This document shows positions 56,944 to 64,000 of a stretch of DNA of 64,000 nucleotides, one piece after another. Where the stretch lies: contig NZ_CP048106.1 of NCBI RefSeq assembly GCF_010092985.1, forward strand, positions 1,426,001 through 1,490,000. Direction: 5' to 3'. The DNA comes from Pontibacter pudoricolor. Its GTDB lineage: Bacteria; Bacteroidota; Bacteroidia; Cytophagales; Hymenobacteraceae. The first letter of the stretch is position 1, and each line of letters starts with the position of its first letter. The position numbers and the translations under genes were made by a program. A model generated the notes under the pieces. That model was given only the letters and a program-made list of their open reading frames with translations. It did no database searches and was not told the origin of the DNA.

Positions 56944-57400
56944 TCTTTTTCTCTGGGGATTCGCAGCCACGCTGGTCCTGACGGTTTTATTGTCGGCTTC
57001 CAGGCCACTGGGCTTCACACGCATGGACCTGCCCTTTATGCTGGGCACGCTTTTTACCTCTAACCGCAACAATGCACCCTGGCTGGGTTTTATGGCTCAT
57101 TTACTGATGGGTTGGCTGTTTGCCCTGATCTATGGCGCTGCCTTTGAAAGTGCTAATATCGCTACCTGGTGGTTTGGGGCTGCTATCGGCCTGGTTCACG
57201 GTGCTTTTGTACTGACTGTAGGGCTGGAAATGATGAACTATATACACCCCAGAATGGCAAGACCTTACCAGGGCCCAACCCCAACCCGACAACTGGAGCC
57301 GCCTGGTTTCCTGGCGCTTAACTATGGCAAAGGCACTCCGCTGGTTACGCTGCTCGGGCATTTGGTATATGGCGGCATAATCGGGACATTCTATTCATAA
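56930..57400 (+). CDS. Uncharacterised four-helix membrane protein
   Basis: 156 residues; overlaps the end of the GH15 gene by 14 bases, so it is translationally coupled. Hydrophobic segments: LFLWGFAATLVLTVLLSA, FMAHLLMGWLFALIYGA, WWFGAAIGLVHGAFVLTVG and VTLLGHLVYGGIIGTFYS. Family not recognised; similar proteins are common next to stress genes in Bacteroidota, from memory. Confidence 0.7.
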   Translation: MNISDLFLWGFAATLVLTVLLSASRPLGFTRMDLPFMLGTLFTSNRNNAPWLGFMAHLLMGWLFALIYGAAFESANIATWWFGAAIGLVHGAFVLTVGLEMMNYIHPRMARPYQGPTPTRQLEPPGFLALNYGKGTPLVTLLGHLVYGGIIGTFYS

Positions 57401-57593
57401 GTCCGGATACGTTGCAGAAAAAAGAATCCTGCAGCAGTCCAGCATATCGTCCCCGTTCGCGTCCTGCAAGTGTGCGTTACTTCCCCGACACCCGCCGCTT
57501 TACACTATAGTTGGATAAATAAAAAACGTTTTTGTTGTAACCGCCCTCCCCTTTCCTCATCTAATCTATAAATCAACACTAAAACGTATTACT

Positions 57594-58142
57594 ATGAAAA
57601 GAATCAGATCATTTACCGCTTGTGCCATCGGGTTGCTGTTCAGTCTCACTGTTCTTCATTCTCCGGTAGCTGGCCAGAATAACCCAAAACTATCGGATGC
57701 AGAAGTAGCACATACCGCAGTTACAGCCAACCAGATAGATATTGATTATGCGAAGATCGCCAAGGAACGCTCGAAAAATACCGAAGTGCTGAAGTTTGCA
57801 GAAACCATGACAAATGACCACAAAGCTGTAATTGAACAGGCCGTAGCACTGGTAACCAAACTGGGCGTCACTCCGCAGGACAATGCCGTTAGCAAAAACT
57901 TACTGGCAGATGCAGAAAAGACAAGTAAAATGCTGCGCACAAAATCCGGAAAAACCTTCGACAAAGCCTATATTGACAACGAAGTAGCGTACCATAAAGC
58001 AGTTATAGCTTCCGTGGAAGGGCTACTGATACCGGAATCTGAAAATGCTGAATTAAAGGCATTTCTGCAAAATGTAGTACCGGCCTTAAAGGCCCATTTA
58101 GAGCATGCCCAGATGGTGCAAAAGCAACTTTCAGGAAAATGA
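57594..58142 (+). CDS. DUF4142 exported helical protein
   Basis: 182 residues with a signal peptide ending near VAGQ. The mature part is a four-helix ferritin-like fold of DUF4142 (VAHTAVTANQIDIDYAKIAK; AETMTNDHKAVIEQAVAL; YIDNEVAYHKAVIASVEG). Family members are periplasmic and of unknown function, often in stress or sigma-factor regulons. Its stop overlaps the next start (ATGA). Confidence 0.85.
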   Translation: MKRIRSFTACAIGLLFSLTVLHSPVAGQNNPKLSDAEVAHTAVTANQIDIDYAKIAKERSKNTEVLKFAETMTNDHKAVIEQAVALVTKLGVTPQDNAVSKNLLADAEKTSKMLRTKSGKTFDKAYIDNEVAYHKAVIASVEGLLIPESENAELKAFLQNVVPALKAHLEHAQMVQKQLSGK

Positions 58143-58483
58143 ACCACGCCAGAATAACTATAAGGTATAGTTTGTTTATGTCCTTTTTGGTATTATTTCT
58201 GCTGTATCTGACCTCGTTCTCAGCACCTTACAAACCTGCAACCCATACCGTAGAAATAAGCCAGATGAAGTTTAAGCCGGCAGCGCTTGACGTAAAAAAA
58301 GGCGACAAAGTAGTATTCATCAACAAAGACATCGTGTTTCATGATGTTACAGAAACTTCCGGGAAGTCATGGAAATCACCCGCCCTGGCTCCCGGTAAGT
58401 CCTGGAGCATGGTTGTAACCCAGAATCAAAGCTACTATTGCAGTATCCACCCGGTCATGAAAGGCAGCATTACCGTTAAATAA
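58139..58483 (+). CDS. Cupredoxin (plastocyanin/azurin-like) copper protein
   Basis: 114 residues with an N-terminal membrane/signal segment (SLFMSFLVLFLLYLTSFSA). The type-1 copper ligands are His in VFHDVTETS and Cys-x2-His-x4-like CSIHPVMKG (Cys, His, Met). Likely a periplasmic electron carrier. Four-base overlap with the DUF4142 gene, so they are coupled and may share a function. Confidence 0.85.
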   Translation: MNHARITIRYSLFMSFLVLFLLYLTSFSAPYKPATHTVEISQMKFKPAALDVKKGDKVVFINKDIVFHDVTETSGKSWKSPALAPGKSWSMVVTQNQSYYCSIHPVMKGSITVK

Positions 58484-59033
58484 CAGCAGTAAGTTAAATT
58501 CCATAAATTTCAGGAGCTCACGGAAAAGTGATGAAAGGATAACTTTGACCCGATTTTCCAGGCTTTCTGTTAACATCAGCTTAGCATAACTGCCTTAGTT
58601 TGGGCAGTTCTATTGTTTTTTAACGAAGCATTGGTGAACTTTACATCATAAACGCTAATGCTGATTTGCTGCCACCTACTACCATATTCTGTACTTCTCT
58701 TTGGCCGCTTACCGGCTATGTAGCAACATCTCACCATGTAACTTTGTGCGATAAGCTTACGGGTTATTGCCTGAATTTCCTTTCTGTACCGAAGGCTTTC
58801 AATTAACAGGCCTGTGCATTGGCCAATCCTTCACGCATGTATTCAGTTCTGACTATGGCAATCCTTTAAAAGTGTAACTATAGTTAGAAGGGGCTTTTAA
58901 CTTACGATTTACCGAACTTCTATAGTTGGTAGGTTTGTTAGGGTTCAAATTCAGTATCAGATCAAAAAAAATATAATTAAGATCACAAATTTTACCGCTG
59001 CTTTACCAGCGAAAAACGAATTATATATTATTT
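58484..59033. other. Intergenic region between cupredoxin and MreB genes
   Basis: 550 AT-rich bases without a credible gene. A terminator-like hairpin is at 58588-58609. AACTATAG/CTATAGTT words occur near 58875 and 58920. The MreB promoter should lie in the last 100 bases. Confidence 0.4.
58588..58616 (+). terminator. Probable terminator of the sigma/GH15/DUF4142/cupredoxin group
   Basis: Arms AACTGCC (58588-58594) and GGCAGTT (58603-58609), followed by CTATTG and TTTTTT. Short stem but T-rich tail. Confidence 0.5.
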
Positions 59034-60056
59034 ATGGGCTTCTTTAATTTCCTGACACAAGGCATTGCGATAGATCTTGGAACTGCTAATTTCCTGGTTC
59101 TGAAAGATGGGAAAGTAGTGGTGGATGAACCATCTATTATTGCCTTTAACCGAACTACAGGCGCTGTAATTGCCGTAGGCCGCAAGGCTGAACAAATGGA
59201 AGGGAAAGAACATGAAAATATCCGCACGATCCGTCCGCTTAAGAATGGGGTGATAGCAGACTTTCATGCCGCAGAGCACATGATGAAAGGAATGCTGAAG
59301 CTGGCCAACATTGGTAAAGGCGGCATGTCTCCTTCTTACAGAATGGTGGTTTGCGTTCCGGCTGGCATAACTGAAGTGGAAAAAAGAGCTATCCGAGATT
59401 CTGCCGTTATTGCCGGTGCCAAAGAAGTATACCTGATACACGAGCCTGTTGCCGCAGCTATTGGCATTGGCCTGGACGTGCAGGAACCGACCGGGCACAT
59501 GCTGGTTGATATTGGAAGTGGCATTACAGAAATAGCCGTAATAGCGCTAAGTGGTATTGTTTGCGACCAGTCGGTGCGTGTAGCCGGTGATTCTTTTGAT
59601 GAAGATATTATCCAGTTCATGCGCAAAGAGCATAATATCCTTATTGGCCAGGGTACGGCAGAGAAGATTAAAATTGAAGTAGGCGCTGCCATTGAAGAAC
59701 TACCAGATGCACCTGAGCCTTATTCTGTAAAGGGCCGTGACCTGATGACCGGCCTGCCAAAACAGGTTACGGTTACCTACCAGGACATTGCTGTTTGCCT
59801 TGATAAATCGATCACCAAAATAGAAGAAGCTATCCTCATAACCCTGGAATTAACCCCACCTGAACTGTCATCAGATATACACCAGTCCGGGATTTACTTA
59901 ACTGGTGGCGGAGCGCTTTTGCGAGGCCTGGACAGACGATTAGCACGCAAAACCAGGTTGCCGGTGCATGTAGTGGAAGGCCCTTTGTTAGCGGTTATAA
60001 AAGGCACCGGGGTTGCGCTCAGCAACATCAACAATTTTAAATTCCTGATGCGTTAG
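59034..60056 (+). CDS. mreB: MreB-family actin-like protein (stand-alone copy)
   Basis: 340 residues with the actin-ATPase motifs: phosphate-1 IAIDLGTANFLVL, connect-1/phosphate-2 MLVDIGSGITEIAV, adenosine LTGGGALLRGLDRRL. It polymerises under the membrane to guide wall growth. No mreC/mreD/pbp2/rodA is adjacent, and TANFLVL replaces the usual TANTLIY-like text, so it may be a second, divergent MreB rather than the main rod-shape gene. Confidence 0.87.
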   Translation: MGFFNFLTQGIAIDLGTANFLVLKDGKVVVDEPSIIAFNRTTGAVIAVGRKAEQMEGKEHENIRTIRPLKNGVIADFHAAEHMMKGMLKLANIGKGGMSPSYRMVVCVPAGITEVEKRAIRDSAVIAGAKEVYLIHEPVAAAIGIGLDVQEPTGHMLVDIGSGITEIAVIALSGIVCDQSVRVAGDSFDEDIIQFMRKEHNILIGQGTAEKIKIEVGAAIEELPDAPEPYSVKGRDLMTGLPKQVTVTYQDIAVCLDKSITKIEEAILITLELTPPELSSDIHQSGIYLTGGGALLRGLDRRLARKTRLPVHVVEGPLLAVIKGTGVALSNINNFKFLMR

Positions 60057-60423
60057 GAAGCGCTATAAACTATAGATAGCTAACAAGGTATTGCACTTGT
60101 TAAGGGTTTATAGTTTCTATAGAAGAGGGTGCCAAAAGCTCTTTCGGACTTCCAGGTCCGAAAGCACGCTGCCATGGACTTCCGAATCCCCGTAGATCAG
60201 CACTCCATTTACGCGGCCCAGGATGTCCGAAACAGCTAGGTCTAACCAGTAAACTATAGTCGGCTCTATAAGTAACTGTCCGTTTATTTTACTAACCTGC
60301 CCGTTATCCCGACAGAATCTTCCCAAAGAAGCTGTTTCCTGTTAAAATACTTTATAGTTTTATACCGCATTCTATCAATAGTCGGGTTTTATTACCGGTT
60401 AAGTTTTTTAACAGTTCGAATCC
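60057..60423. other. Intergenic region carrying repeat copy C
   Basis: 367 bases between the MreB and Rrf2 genes. Holds the hairpin repeat (60139-60240) and several AACTATAG/CTATAGTT words. No gene seen. Confidence 0.5.
60139..60240. repeat. GGAC/GTCC hairpin repeat, copy C (partly decayed)
   Basis: First hairpin arms TTTCGGACT/GGTCCGAAA (60142-60163) with one mismatch at the loop. It is followed by the linker CTGCC, a damaged GGAC...CCCC hairpin (60175-60194), and GCGGCCCAGGATGTCCGAAAC near 60215-60236 (first 20 bases GCGGCCCAGGATGTCCGAAA). The order hairpin-CTGCC-hairpin-CCGT-ATTTACGCGG is shared with copy B, so the two descend from one element. Confidence 0.7.
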
Positions 60424-60846
60424 ATGTTGTCGAAAAAGACAAAATATGCTTTTCATGCGCTGAGTTACCTGGCCGAAAACCAGGAGAAAGGCGCCATACT
60501 TATACAGGAAATTTCTGCTGCTAAAAAGATATCGCAGAAATTCCTGGAAACTATCCTCCTCGACCTAAAGAAAGCCGGTGTGCTTGGCAGCAAAAAAGGA
60601 AAAGGCGGTGGCTATTACCTCATCAAAAAACCGGAAGAGATTACCCTTGCCAAAGTGATCAGGTTACTGAACGGCCCAATTGCCTGGCTACCCTGCGTTA
60701 GCCTGAACTACTACGAAAAGTGCGGCGACTGCCCCGACGAAGCAACATGCAACATGCACCTGATCATGTGCCAGGTGCGCGACCAGACCTTAAGTATAGT
60801 GGAGAACAAGACCGTGCAGGACCTTATCAGCAACAAACAACTGTAA
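60424..60846 (+). CDS. Rrf2-family regulator of the cys operon (probable)
   Basis: 140 residues. N-terminal winged helix (LSKKTKYAFHALSYLAEN; KKISQKFLETILLDLKKAGV; SKKGKGGGYYLIKKPEEI). Four cysteines follow in LPCVSLNYYEKCGDCPDEATC, similar in layout to Fe-S-sensing Rrf2 proteins such as IscR, although spacing differs. It stands immediately upstream of the sulfate-assimilation genes, so it may sense cysteine/sulfide supply or Fe-S status (CymR/IscR-like role). A candidate operator lies at 60900-60920. Confidence 0.87.
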   Translation: MLSKKTKYAFHALSYLAENQEKGAILIQEISAAKKISQKFLETILLDLKKAGVLGSKKGKGGGYYLIKKPEEITLAKVIRLLNGPIAWLPCVSLNYYEKCGDCPDEATCNMHLIMCQVRDQTLSIVENKTVQDLISNKQL

Positions 60847-60899
60847 ATCAAAGGCTTAATATCAGATATAGTAAATATTCTGATTTTTTTTGGTCGATT

Positions 60900-60920
60900 A
60901 CCCTACAAAGTTGGTAGAGT
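60900..60920. promoter_or_regulatory. Candidate operator upstream of the cys operon
   Basis: Inverted repeat ACCCTAC (60900-60906) and GTAGAGT (60914-60920) with a 7-base spacer; one mismatch between the arms. It sits just upstream of a near-consensus -7 box TACTTTTA (60926-60933) and 31 bases before the DUF2061 ATG, a typical repressor position. The Rrf2 protein encoded next door is the natural candidate to bind it. Confidence 0.5.
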
Positions 60921-60925
60921 TTATA

Positions 60926-60933
60926 TACTTTTA
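60926..60933 (+). promoter_or_regulatory. -7-like box of the DUF2061-cysHDN operon
   Basis: TACTTTTA, one mismatch from TAnnTTTG, 18 bases upstream of the DUF2061 ATG at 60951 and 6 bases after the candidate operator. Confidence 0.4.
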
Positions 60934-60950
60934 GCTTTCAAAGCAGAGAT

Positions 60951-61241
60951 ATGCTATTCGACCAATATTTAAAAAAGGCATTCAGCAGCAAGGGGAACCC
61001 GCGCACCGACAGCAAATTCAAAAGTGTGGCCAAAGCCTTTTCTTGGCGCATCTTGGGCACTTTTGATACTATTATCATCTCCTATTTCATTACAGGCGAG
61101 CTTAAAATGGCTTTTTCGATAGGTTCTATAGAAGTGTTCAGCAAAATAGTGCTCTACTATGTGCATGAACGGATATGGGAACGCTTTACAATAAAAAAAG
61201 AAGTCAATGAACTTGAAAGAACAGATACCGTCGCTGCTTAA
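60951..61241 (+). CDS. DUF2061 small membrane protein of the sulfate-assimilation operon
   Basis: 96 residues with two hydrophobic segments. KSVAKAFSWRILGTFDTIII and SIEVFSKIVLYYVHERIWER are the DUF2061 signature. Function unknown; in Bacteroidota it is regularly found with cysH/cysD. It overlaps the cysH start by 35 bases. Confidence 0.85.
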   Translation: MLFDQYLKKAFSSKGNPRTDSKFKSVAKAFSWRILGTFDTIIISYFITGELKMAFSIGSIEVFSKIVLYYVHERIWERFTIKKEVNELERTDTVAA

Positions 61242-61923
61242 AGCAATTACCGACCTTCCCCTGACCGAAGCACTGGCTTTTATAGCACAGGCGTTTCCGG
61301 GTAAAGTAGCTTTCTCTACGGCACTTGGCCAGGAAGACCAGGTCATCACACACGCCATTTTCACCAATAAGCTACCAATAAGAATTTTCTCTTTAGACAC
61401 TGGCCGCTTGTTCCCGGAAACCTACGAACTATGGGCCGAGACCGAGCAGAAATACCAAAGCAAAATTGCAGCCTACTACCCGAAAGCGGAAGCAGTGGAA
61501 GAACTAGTAAGCCAGAACGGTATAAACGGGTTTTATGACTCAGTAGAAAACAGGAAAGCCTGCTGCCATGTGCGCAAGGTGCAGCCATTGGGCAGAGCTT
61601 TGGAGAACGTAGATGTCTGGGTAACCGGTTTACGATCCGGGCAGAGCGTCAACCGCAGCGCTTTTAATCTGCTGGAGTGGGACGAAGCTTTCCAGGTCAT
61701 CAAATTCAATCCGATTATTAACTGGTCTTTCGATGAAATGCTGGCCTACCTGAAAGAAAACGAAGTGCCTTATAATAAGCTGCACGACCAGGGTTTTGTA
61801 AGCATCGGGTGCGCGCCCTGCACCAGAGCCATAGAGCCGGGCGAAGAACCGCGGGCAGGCCGGTGGTGGTGGGAACAAACCCAGAAAGAGTGCGGACTAC
61901 ATGCAAATTACTTTAACAAATAA
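61207..61923 (+). CDS. cysH: Assimilatory adenylyl-sulfate (APS/PAPS) reductase
   Basis: 238 residues. PP-loop-related FSTALGQEDQVI, substrate loop SLDTGRLFPETYEL, two Cys pairs ACCHVRK and GCAPCTR for a 4Fe-4S cluster, and the catalytic Cys in KECGLH. The Fe-S cysteine pairs point to the APS-type enzyme that reduces activated sulfate to sulfite without prior APS kinase action. It overlaps DUF2061 and precedes cysD. Confidence 0.92.
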   Translation: MNLKEQIPSLLKAITDLPLTEALAFIAQAFPGKVAFSTALGQEDQVITHAIFTNKLPIRIFSLDTGRLFPETYELWAETEQKYQSKIAAYYPKAEAVEELVSQNGINGFYDSVENRKACCHVRKVQPLGRALENVDVWVTGLRSGQSVNRSAFNLLEWDEAFQVIKFNPIINWSFDEMLAYLKENEVPYNKLHDQGFVSIGCAPCTRAIEPGEEPRAGRWWWEQTQKECGLHANYFNK

Positions 61924-61930
61924 TACTGCT

Positions 61931-62836
61931 ATGACTATTCATGCCGGAGTTTTTCCGAGAGAACTGGAAGATGAAGCGATCTATATCTTACGTGAGGTTG
62001 CCGCGCAGTTTGAGAAACCTGTACTCCTGTTTTCCGGCGGAAAAGACTCGATAACGCTGGTAAGGCTGGCCCAGAAAGCTTTTTACCCTGCTAAAATTCC
62101 TTTCCCTTTACTACATGTTGATACGGGCCACAACTTCGAAGAAACTATAAAATTCCGCGATGAGCTGGTTGCTGAACTTGGTTTGGAACTGATCGTGCGT
62201 TATGTGCAGGACAGCATTGACCAGCAAAAAGTGGTGGAGGAAACCGGTAAATACGCCAGCCGCAATGTGCTGCAAACCGTTACGCTACTCGATGCCATTG
62301 AAGAATTTGGGTTTGATGCCTGCATAGGTGGCGCACGCCGCGACGAAGAAAAAGCCCGGGCAAAAGAAAGGATCTTCTCTGTAAGAAACGACTTCGGACA
62401 GTGGGATTCCAAGAAGCAGCGCCCGGAACTGTTTGATATGCTGAACGGCAGAATTAATATGGGCGAGAACGTGCGCGTGTTCCCGATCAGTAACTGGACC
62501 GAACTGGATGTCTGGAACTATATAAAAGAGGAAAAACTGGCCATTCCGTCTATCTACTATTCGCACCTGCGCGAAACATTTGAGCGCGACGGGCAGCTAC
62601 TCCCCTTCTCTTCGTTCATCAACATCACCGAAGACGAAACTATAAGCACGCGTATGGTGCGCTTCAGAACAGTTGGCGACATGACCTGTACGGCTGCTGT
62701 GGAATCTACGGCGGTGGAGATAGACCACATAATAGAAGAGATTTTAAGCGCGACGGTATCGGAGCGCGGCGCCCGCATAGATGACAAACGCTCTGAGGCG
62801 GCAATGGAAAAAAGAAAGCAAACCGGATATTTTTAA
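61931..62836 (+). CDS. cysD: Sulfate adenylyltransferase subunit 2
   Basis: 301 residues from the ATG at 61931 (MTIHAGVFPRELEDEAIYIL). An upstream ATG at 61901 would overlap cysH by 23 bases and add ten residues. PP-loop SGGKDSITLVRLA, then VDTGHNFEETIKFRDELV and CIGGARRDEEKARAKERIFS, both diagnostic for CysD. With CysN it forms ATP sulfurylase, making APS from sulfate. Confidence 0.93.
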   Translation: MTIHAGVFPRELEDEAIYILREVAAQFEKPVLLFSGGKDSITLVRLAQKAFYPAKIPFPLLHVDTGHNFEETIKFRDELVAELGLELIVRYVQDSIDQQKVVEETGKYASRNVLQTVTLLDAIEEFGFDACIGGARRDEEKARAKERIFSVRNDFGQWDSKKQRPELFDMLNGRINMGENVRVFPISNWTELDVWNYIKEEKLAIPSIYYSHLRETFERDGQLLPFSSFINITEDETISTRMVRFRTVGDMTCTAAVESTAVEIDHIIEEILSATVSERGARIDDKRSEAAMEKRKQTGYF

Positions 62837-62839
62837 GGT

Positions 62840-64000
62840 ATGGACGTTCTGAAAATAGCAACAGCAGGCAGCGTAGATGATGGGAAAAGCACCCTGATCG
62901 GCAGGCTCCTGTTCGAAACCAATTCGATTACCACTGATAAACTACAGGCCATTGAGGCAAGTAGCAAAAAGAAAGGCCTCGATTACATAGACCTGTCGCT
63001 GTTGACCGATGGATTGATAGCGGAGCGGGAACAAGGCATTACGATAGATGTGGCGCATATCTATTTCTCAACGCCTACTCGAAAGTTTATCATAGCTGAT
63101 ACGCCGGGCCATTTTGAGTATACCCGCAACATGGTTACAGGTGCTTCCAACGCCAATGTATCGATGATCCTGGTAGATGCCCGCAATGGCGTGGTAGAGC
63201 AAACGTTCAGGCACTTTTATATTTCCTGTCTGCTGCGCATCCCTAATGTAGTGGTGTGTATCAACAAAATGGACCTTGTTGGCTATTCGCAAGCAGCTTT
63301 CGAGGAGATACAGGCTAAATTCATGGCTTTTGCTGAAAAAGTTAGATTTGAAGGCCAGCAGATCAGTTTTATACCTGTGTCATCGCTTTACGGTGAGAAC
63401 CTTACAGCGCCATCTGCCAGCATGATTTGGTATACCGGTGCTCCGCTTCTTACGCTACTTGAAGAAGTAACTACAGATAAGCAGTTGCCTGAGGAGGAAA
63501 GCCGCTTCCCGGTACAGTATGTGGTACGGCCAAAGTCGGAGGAGTTTCATGATTACAGGGCCTATGCAGGCAAGGTAGCCAGCGGCCTGTTACGCAAAGG
63601 CGAACGCGTAGTCGTATTGCCAAGCGGCCAGGAAACCACTATCGCTAAAATAGAGAAGTTTGGCCGCGAAATAGAAGCTGCCCAGGCAAAAGAGTCAATC
63701 AGTATTTTGCTGGAAGATGATGTGGACATCAGCCGTGGCGATATGATCGTTCCGTTTGCACAACTGCCAAAACAAGGCCGCCAACTGGATGCCACTATCT
63801 GCTGGATGGATAAGAAACCGCTTCGCGTGGGCGGCACGTACCTGGTACAACATGGTGTAAATACCTCGAAAGCGAAGATAAGCGCGCTTGCCAACCTGAT
63901 AGATGTGGTTACGCTTGAAGCAAACGACACCCTGACTGCTCTGCAACTAAACGAGATTGCCGACGTGCAGCTAAAAACTGCTAAAGAGATCTTCTACGAT
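62840..64000 (+). CDS. cysN: Sulfate adenylyltransferase subunit 1 (GTPase), cut by window edge
   Basis: 387 codons seen, no stop before the edge. EF-Tu-like GTPase: P-loop GSVDDGKSTLIG, switch region EREQGITIDVAHIYF, DTPGHFEYTRNM, and NKMDLVG. It drives ATP sulfurylase with CysD and starts 3 bases after the cysD stop. The family is usually about 415-475 residues, or about 630 when CysC is fused; which applies cannot be decided here. Confidence 0.92.
   Translation, partial: MDVLKIATAGSVDDGKSTLIGRLLFETNSITTDKLQAIEASSKKKGLDYIDLSLLTDGLIAEREQGITIDVAHIYFSTPTRKFIIADTPGHFEYTRNMVTGASNANVSMILVDARNGVVEQTFRHFYISCLLRIPNVVVCINKMDLVGYSQAAFEEIQAKFMAFAEKVRFEGQQISFIPVSSLYGENLTAPSASMIWYTGAPLLTLLEEVTTDKQLPEEESRFPVQYVVRPKSEEFHDYRAYAGKVASGLLRKGERVVVLPSGQETTIAKIEKFGREIEAAQAKESISILLEDDVDISRGDMIVPFAQLPKQGRQLDATICWMDKKPLRVGGTYLVQHGVNTSKAKISALANLIDVVTLEANDTLTALQLNEIADVQLKTAKEIFYD

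Overview
The window looks like chromosomal DNA of a Bacteroidota bacterium, most likely Cytophagales/Hymenobacteraceae (Pontibacter-like). This is inferred, not searched. Supporting signs are several -7 boxes of the Bacteroidota type TAnnTTTG, A-rich leaders instead of strong Shine-Dalgarno sites, and family content: GH92, a CzcA-TolC fusion, DUF3570/DUF4266, DUF4142, a TonB receptor with a carboxypeptidase-like N-terminus, and an assimilatory APS reductase with CysDN. No rRNA, tRNA, CRISPR, phage or transposase gene was seen.

Layout. 0.4-7.6 kb: a GC-richer metal block on the + strand with a DUF2231 membrane protein, an HME-type CzcA fused to TolC but split by a frameshift, a CzcB-like adaptor, and a ferritin-like/VIT1 protein. 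7.6-10.5 kb: three different PAP2 phosphatases. 10.5-13.5 kb (-): a periplasmic redox operon of thioredoxin, ApbE, a DUF4266 lipoprotein and DUF3570. 13.9-22 kb: ring-cleaving dioxygenase, SulP and arylsulfatase on one side, a BASS-type transporter and a second SulP on the other. 22.3-28 kb: Rieske/DUF2231, RluF-like pseudouridine synthase, GH92 and a cupin. 28.3-39.8 kb: M1 peptidase, DPP IV-like peptidase, a four-gene hydroxyproline catabolic operon with a divergent AraC regulator, and a prolidase-like M24 peptidase; together these read as a route for proline/hydroxyproline-rich (collagen-like) peptides. 40-43 kb: small lipoprotein, Ca2+/H+ antiporter and two uncharacterised genes. 43.2-49.7 kb (-): TetR, TolC, adaptor and HAE1 RND pump. 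49.9-54.1 kb: DoxX, TonB receptor, DUF488, DUF2945 and an AhpD-like protein. 54.4-58.5 kb: ECF sigma factor, GH15, a membrane protein, DUF4142 and a cupredoxin. 59-60 kb: a lone MreB. 60.4-64 kb: Rrf2 regulator, DUF2061, cysH, cysD and cysN (cut by the window edge), the activation/reduction arm of sulfate assimilation.

Two DNA-level features cut across gene boundaries. From about 8 kb onward the short palindromic word AACTATAG/CTATAGTT (full form AACTATAGTT) recurs in genes, intergenic regions and even a terminator stem. Separately, a family of GGAC...GTCC hairpins is present at three intergenic sites (about 23.5, 32.5 and 60.15 kb). The most interesting protein-level candidate is the thioredoxin-ApbE-DUF4266-DUF3570 operon: its lipoprotein carries an SGAT motif resembling flavinylation sites and ends in GGGCGCN. 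Two single-base frameshifts, in the CzcA-TolC fusion and at the second codon of the RND adaptor, may be real mutations or sequencing errors.
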